This document shows, piece by piece, positions 31,608-34,022 of a DNA stretch of 34,022 bases (positions within the stretch are counted from its first letter, which is position 1; every line of letters begins with the position of its first letter). Source of the stretch: an uncultured Faecalibacterium sp. (lineage in GTDB: Bacteria; Bacillota; Clostridia; Oscillospirales; Ruminococcaceae); assembly GCA_934501115.1 (NCBI GenBank), contig CAKSTO010000027.1, positions 1 to 34,022 on the forward strand, read 5' to 3'. A program made the position numbers and the translations under genes. Under the pieces are notes generated by a model. It was not told where the DNA came from. It did not search any database and worked only from the letters and a program-made list of their open reading frames with translations.

Positions 31608-31660
31608 TGACACAGCCGCGCGGCGCAGTTGTCAGAGCTGCGTCACGCGGCCGCGTGTCA
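31608..31660. repeat. GC-rich imperfect inverted repeat
   Basis: TGACAC...GCGCAG (31608-31627) is mirrored by CTGCG...GTGTCA (31638-31660), with small bulges and an embedded palindrome CACGCGGCCGCGTG. It sits between the DUF3793 gene and the feo promoter and lacks a T run on either strand, so it is not a simple terminator. Confidence 0.5.
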
Positions 31661-31744
31661 AAAGGAGGATTTCTTTCCCATCGATGCGTGGACACCGATG
31701 GGCGCCAGGATAAAAAGAGAGTATTTGAAAAGAGAATGACAACA

Positions 31745-32326
31745 TTAAGCCGCCACAGCAAGGCGGAGAATGGGCGTTCCGCTGTGGAACAGCCGCAGGT
31801 ACACAGCCGTGCACTTGCTCAGCTGGGCAAAGTGCTTCTGCGCAATGGCGGGGTCGCCGTAGGCTTTCCAGCAGCCGCAGCAGGTAAAGTTCTGGCCGCG
31901 GTTCTCGATAAAGCCCACCACATCTCTCAGGGGATAACCGAGAAAAACACCGATCTCATGCGGAAATTCAGCCGAACAGCACAGACGTCGGGAGAGCTGG
32001 GTCAGGAGACTTCCGGTCTCCGGCGCACCGATTTCCGGCAGGCAGTAGCCTTCCTGACGAAGAAAGCTCTGCACATTCTCGTCTGCCAGCACGGCGGCCA
32101 GCTTGCTCTCGCGATAGACATATACGAGATAGCAGCGGGTGCGCACACAGCCTTTCAGGACGCGCACCTGCAGCCCCTTCGGGTTGAGCTGAGCGTTCCA
32201 GTCGAGCACCCTTCGAGCAAGGTCGGCGCTGTCCCGCGTTTCATAGCGGAACAGCCCTGCCGGTTTCAGGCTTGCCAGAACCGGTGCGCATTGTTCTACC
32301 ATGACAGTTTCAAAATTGCGCTCCAT
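31745..32326 (-). CDS. DUF3793 family protein
   Basis: This 193-residue protein of unknown function has features I associate with DUF3793, a family often found beside feo genes in gut Firmicutes. It has an N-terminal LAGLKPA-like segment (LASLKPAGLFRY), the core VRTRCYLVYVYRESKL, the FPHEIGVFLGYPLRDVVGFI block, and a Cys-rich CCGCWKAYGD motif. Cysteines in that motif and in RRLCCSAEF could bind metal. It has no signal or membrane helix and is probably cytoplasmic. I start at ATG 32326 because AGGGAGG lies 9 bases before it. A longer reading from 32377 lacks a ribosome binding site. Two perfect GTTAG-N6-CTAAC dyads upstream suggest control with the iron genes. Confidence 0.82.
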   Translation of the reverse strand: MERNFETVMVEQCAPVLASLKPAGLFRYETRDSADLARRVLDWNAQLNPKGLQVRVLKGCVRTRCYLVYVYRESKLAAVLADENVQSFLRQEGYCLPEIGAPETGSLLTQLSRRLCCSAEFPHEIGVFLGYPLRDVVGFIENRGQNFTCCGCWKAYGDPAIAQKHFAQLSKCTAVYLRLFHSGTPILRLAVAA

Positions 32327-32389
32327 GGCAGTGCCCTCCCTGTTTGAATCCTTCCCGAACAGTATGCTCAGATCCATTCTGTTTTATGA

Positions 32390-32405
32390 GTTAGATGTAG
32401 CTAAC
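32390..32405. promoter_or_regulatory. Candidate DtxR-type operator upstream of DUF3793, proximal
   Basis: GTTAG-ATGTAG-CTAAC is a perfect 5-bp dyad with a 6-base spacer, immediately followed by a further GTTAG half-site (32406-32410). It lies 64 bases before the DUF3793 start codon. Confidence 0.65.
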
Positions 32406-32481
32406 GTTAGTTTCAAAAAGAAACCGCTCTGTGCGCTTTTTACGAATGACTGCGTCCAGACGCGTCTGTGTATCGCTTGCG

Positions 32482-32497
32482 GTTAGTTAAATCTAAC
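32482..32497. promoter_or_regulatory. Candidate DtxR-type operator upstream of DUF3793, distal
   Basis: GTTAG-TTAAAT-CTAAC has half-sites and spacing identical to the proximal site, with centres 92 bases apart. Two sites at that distance could allow cooperative binding or loop formation. Confidence 0.65.
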
Positions 32498-32620
32498 GTG
32501 ACTGTATCTTACCACAGCCCCTGCCGGATGTCAACACTTTTCTCGGAAAAAGTTATTTACGACAAACCACATTCTTCTCCCGCTTGCTTTTTGTGCATTC
32601 TACCGTTTTGAGCATCTGTG

Positions 32621-32629
32621 TGGTATAAT
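32621..32629 (+). promoter_or_regulatory. Extended -10 promoter of the uridine-kinase-like gene
   Basis: TGGTATAAT is a perfect -10 with the TG extension. The -35 position (32601-32606, TACCGT) is poor. The transcript should begin near 32636, inside a palindrome. Confidence 0.7.
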
Positions 32630-32650
32630 GAGGAAAAAAGTTTCCTCATT
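32627..32650. promoter_or_regulatory. Perfect palindrome overlapping the -10 and transcript start
   Basis: AATGAGGAAA (32627-32636), a 4-base spacer and TTTCCTCATT (32641-32650) form a perfect 10-bp inverted repeat. It covers the end of the -10 and the start site, the classic position for a repressor operator. Confidence 0.6.
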
Positions 32651-32685
32651 GAAGGAACTATTCCGAGCAAAGGAGCGTTCCGCCC

Positions 32686-33273
32686 ATGACACAGCGCATC
32701 CCCTTTTCCACTCTGACCGCGATCCTCACCGCCGCGCTGGCACAGCATCCCACGAAGCCTTTTGTGCTGGCGCTGGACGGCCGCTGCGGCAGCGGCAAGA
32801 CTACCCTTGCCGACCGGCTGGCAAAGCAGTTTCCCGCCAGCATCGTCCTGCACACGGACGATTTCTATCTGCCCCCTGCCCAGCGGCTGCACGGCTGGGA
32901 GAAGCTGCCCTGTGCTAATATGGATCTCGTGCGCCTGCGGGACGAAGCCCTGCGCCCGGCCTACGCAGGCCGACAGGTGCAATACCGCGCCTACTCCTGC
33001 CGGGAAGGAGCCTACCAGCCCACACAGGCGCTGTCTGCACAGCCGCTGGTGATCCTGGAGGGCAGTTACAGCCACCACCCTCTGCTCAAAGAATATGAGA
33101 CGACCCGGGTGTTCGTCACCTGCTCCAAGGCAGAGCAGACCCGCCGCCTGCAGGAGCGGGAGGGTGAGCGGTACGCCGATTTTGCCGCCCGGTGGATCCC
33201 GCTGGAAGAGGGATATTTCAAGGAGTATCCTATTGAAGAGGCGGCAGATTTTATGATGGACACCACACTCTAA
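32686..33273 (+). CDS. Uridine-kinase-like P-loop NTPase
   Basis: This 195-residue cytoplasmic protein of the uridine kinase/phosphoribulokinase family has Walker A GRCGSGKTT (residues 32-40) and a lid-side HTDDFYLP motif near residue 57 that places the catalytic aspartate. The segment VILEGSYSHHPLL corresponds to the family's Walker B-like EG block. Family members phosphorylate nucleosides or other small alcohols. This branch, with a short N-terminal helix before the P-loop, is usually left as uridine kinase-like, and the substrate is uncertain. AAAGGAG lies 12 bases before the ATG. It is monocistronic, with its own promoter and palindrome upstream. Confidence 0.83.
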   Translation: MTQRIPFSTLTAILTAALAQHPTKPFVLALDGRCGSGKTTLADRLAKQFPASIVLHTDDFYLPPAQRLHGWEKLPCANMDLVRLRDEALRPAYAGRQVQYRAYSCREGAYQPTQALSAQPLVILEGSYSHHPLLKEYETTRVFVTCSKAEQTRRLQEREGERYADFAARWIPLEEGYFKEYPIEEAADFMMDTTL

Positions 33274-33354
33274 GGCTAAGGCGGATCTGCAAAAAGAGCA
33301 GACCCGGGCAGTGTTTTTGGCTCTGTCCTTCGTCTTTATCGGAATCTCAAGTCG

Positions 33355-34022
33355 TCACCCCAGTGCCACATCCAGTACCATCATCACGCTGAAACCCACC
33401 GCAAAAAACACCGTGCCAACGTTGGAGTGCTGCCCCTGCGACATTTCCGGGATCAATTCTTCCACCACCACATACAGCATCGCTCCGGCGGCAAAGCTGA
33501 GCAGATAGGGCAAGGCGGGCACCACGATGCCTGCCGCCAGAATTGTCAGCACCGCCCCGATGGGCTCTACGATGCCGGAAAGCACTCCGCCCCAGAACGC
33601 CCGGTCTTTTTTCATTCCTTCTGCCCGCAGGGGCATGGAGATGATAGCCCCCTCCGGGAAGTTCTGGATGGCAATGCCAAGGGAAAGTGCCAGCGCCCCG
33701 GCGGCGGTGATCTGAGCAGTTCCGGCAAGATACCCGGCATAGACCACGCCCACCGCCATGCCCTCCGGGATGTTGTGCAGCGTCACCGCCAGAACCATCA
33801 TGGTGGTGCGCTGGAGCCGGCTTTTTGGCCCTTCAGCCTGCAAACTGTTCTGGTGCAGATGGGGGATCAGATGATCCAGAAGCAGCAAAAACAGGATCCC
33901 CAGCCAGAAGCCCACTGCCGCCGGGAAAAATGCCAGCCTGCCCCAATCTGCGGCCTGCTCCATGGCCGGGATCAGCAGGCTCCATACCGATGCCGCCACC
34001 ATGACCCCGGCGGCAAAGCCGG
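33355..34022 (-). CDS. ZIP-family metal transporter, 5' end cut by the window
   Basis: At least 222 residues of a polytopic ZIP transporter are visible, a family that imports divalent metals such as Zn, Fe or Mn. TM4 carries HNIPEGMAVGV and TM5 carries QNFPEGAIISM, the two metal-site helices. The TM5 His is replaced by Gln, as in part of the family. A His segment, LIPHLHQN, lies in the long loop. Although an ATG exists at 34002, the frame continues to the window edge with GFAAGV, which is part of a normal ZIP helix, so the true start is beyond 34022. It is convergent with the kinase-like gene. Its metal is not decidable, but it lies near the iron genes. Confidence 0.9.
   Translation of the reverse strand, partial: GFAAGVMVAASVWSLLIPAMEQAADWGRLAFFPAAVGFWLGILFLLLLDHLIPHLHQNSLQAEGPKSRLQRTTMMVLAVTLHNIPEGMAVGVVYAGYLAGTAQITAAGALALSLGIAIQNFPEGAIISMPLRAEGMKKDRAFWGGVLSGIVEPIGAVLTILAAGIVVPALPYLLSFAAGAMLYVVVEELIPEMSQGQHSNVGTVFFAVGFSVMMVLDVALG

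Larger units (their letters stand above)
31303..31744. other. Regulatory spacer upstream of the feo operon
   Basis: I support no gene in this 442-base region. The right-to-left feo promoter is at 31373-31401. GTTAG-type dyads lie at 31344-31359, 31374-31389, 31422-31437 and 31513-31528. A perfect dyad AACTATC-N6-GATAGTT (31357-31376) overlaps the -10. A perfect 7-bp dyad CCCATCG/CGATGGG is at 31677-31702, and a longer imperfect GC-rich hairpin at 31608-31660. The part beyond 31550 is GC-rich and could include the 3' end of the DUF3793 transcript. A plus-strand AAAGGAGG (31661-31668) is not followed by a convincing reading frame. Confidence 0.6.
32327..32685. other. Divergent spacer between DUF3793 and the uridine-kinase-like gene
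   Basis: There is no gene in this 359-base spacer. It contains two perfect operator-like dyads (32390-32405 and 32482-32497), a possible minus-strand -35 (TTGAAA, beginning near 32416) without a clear -10, and the plus-strand promoter and palindrome of the kinase-like gene. Confidence 0.6.

Noticed and set aside
31661..31713. AAAGGAGG followed by a nine-codon frame (31684-31713)
   Set aside because: The spacing to the ATG is about 15 bases, and the peptide is too short and has no promoter nearby.
31463..32347. Long plus-strand open frame of 294 codons over the DUF3793 gene and feo spacer
   Set aside because: It runs antisense to a well-supported DUF3793 gene with a good ribosome binding site, and its own start lacks one. 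Its first half is low-quality intergenic sequence.
33286..33303. Small TCTGC/GCAGA hairpin between the kinase-like and ZIP genes
   Set aside because: The stem is only 5 bp with no proper T run next to it, so I cannot call it a terminator.

Overview
The window reads as chromosomal DNA of an anaerobic gut Firmicute. The moderately high GC content of its genes, AT-rich intergenic spacers, near-consensus sigma-A promoters, strong AGGAGG-type ribosome binding sites, a T-box leader and a clostridial-style feo locus all point to the Oscillospiraceae/Ruminococcaceae. A Faecalibacterium-like organism is my best guess. That is an inference from gene content and style, not from a database match. There are no rRNA or tRNA genes, insertion sequences, phage genes or CRISPR arrays. 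The window is almost fully packed with about 28 genes and looks like core or near-core sequence, not a genomic island.

Layout. (1) 1-2.1 kb, plus strand: an aldo/keto reductase with a C-terminal two-cluster ferredoxin domain, then a Cof-type HAD phosphatase. (2) 2.2-3.7 kb: divergent GntR/FCD and Fur-family regulators. (3) 3.65-5.6 kb: a promoter, an asparagine-type T-box (AAC specifier, C at the discriminator-pairing position, terminator) and asparagine synthetase. (4) 5.6-10.4 kb: a TetR regulator, the 3H-domain niacin repressor NiaR, a GH13 glucosidase, and a divergent glycogen branching enzyme. (5) 10.5-14.8 kb: a promoter-led operon of a large polytopic membrane protein, a trigger-factor-like protein without the ribosome-binding domain, and a multi-cluster iron-sulfur protein. 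(6) 14.8-21.2 kb: a complete peptide-type ABC importer (lipoprotein, two permeases, two ATPases). A promoter-terminator leader precedes the binding protein, and a UUCG hairpin separates it from the permeases. (7) 21.3-24.4 kb: an acyl-CoA-ligase-like enzyme behind another promoter-terminator leader, then a secreted SGNH hydrolase.

(8) 24.4-32.5 kb, minus strand: an iron-acquisition region. In transcription order it has a DUF3793 protein, two FeoA proteins, FeoB, a 56-residue FeoB-associated Cys-rich membrane peptide, a terminator, a short DtxR-like regulator and a CydD/CydC-like ABC pair overlapping the regulator gene. A 16-bp dyad, GTTAG-N6-nnAAC, occurs upstream of all three transcription units and looks like the shared operator. 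The DtxR-like protein appears to lack the usual metal ligands. (9) 32.6 kb to the end: a uridine-kinase-like P-loop protein whose promoter carries a perfect palindrome, and the truncated end of a ZIP-family metal transporter.

Most promising for follow-up are the feo/DtxR/ABC/DUF3793 regulon, the trigger-factor-like/Fe-S/membrane-protein operon, and the two short-leader attenuator candidates. I do not see a clearly unprecedented system. The unusual parts are new combinations and altered members of known families.
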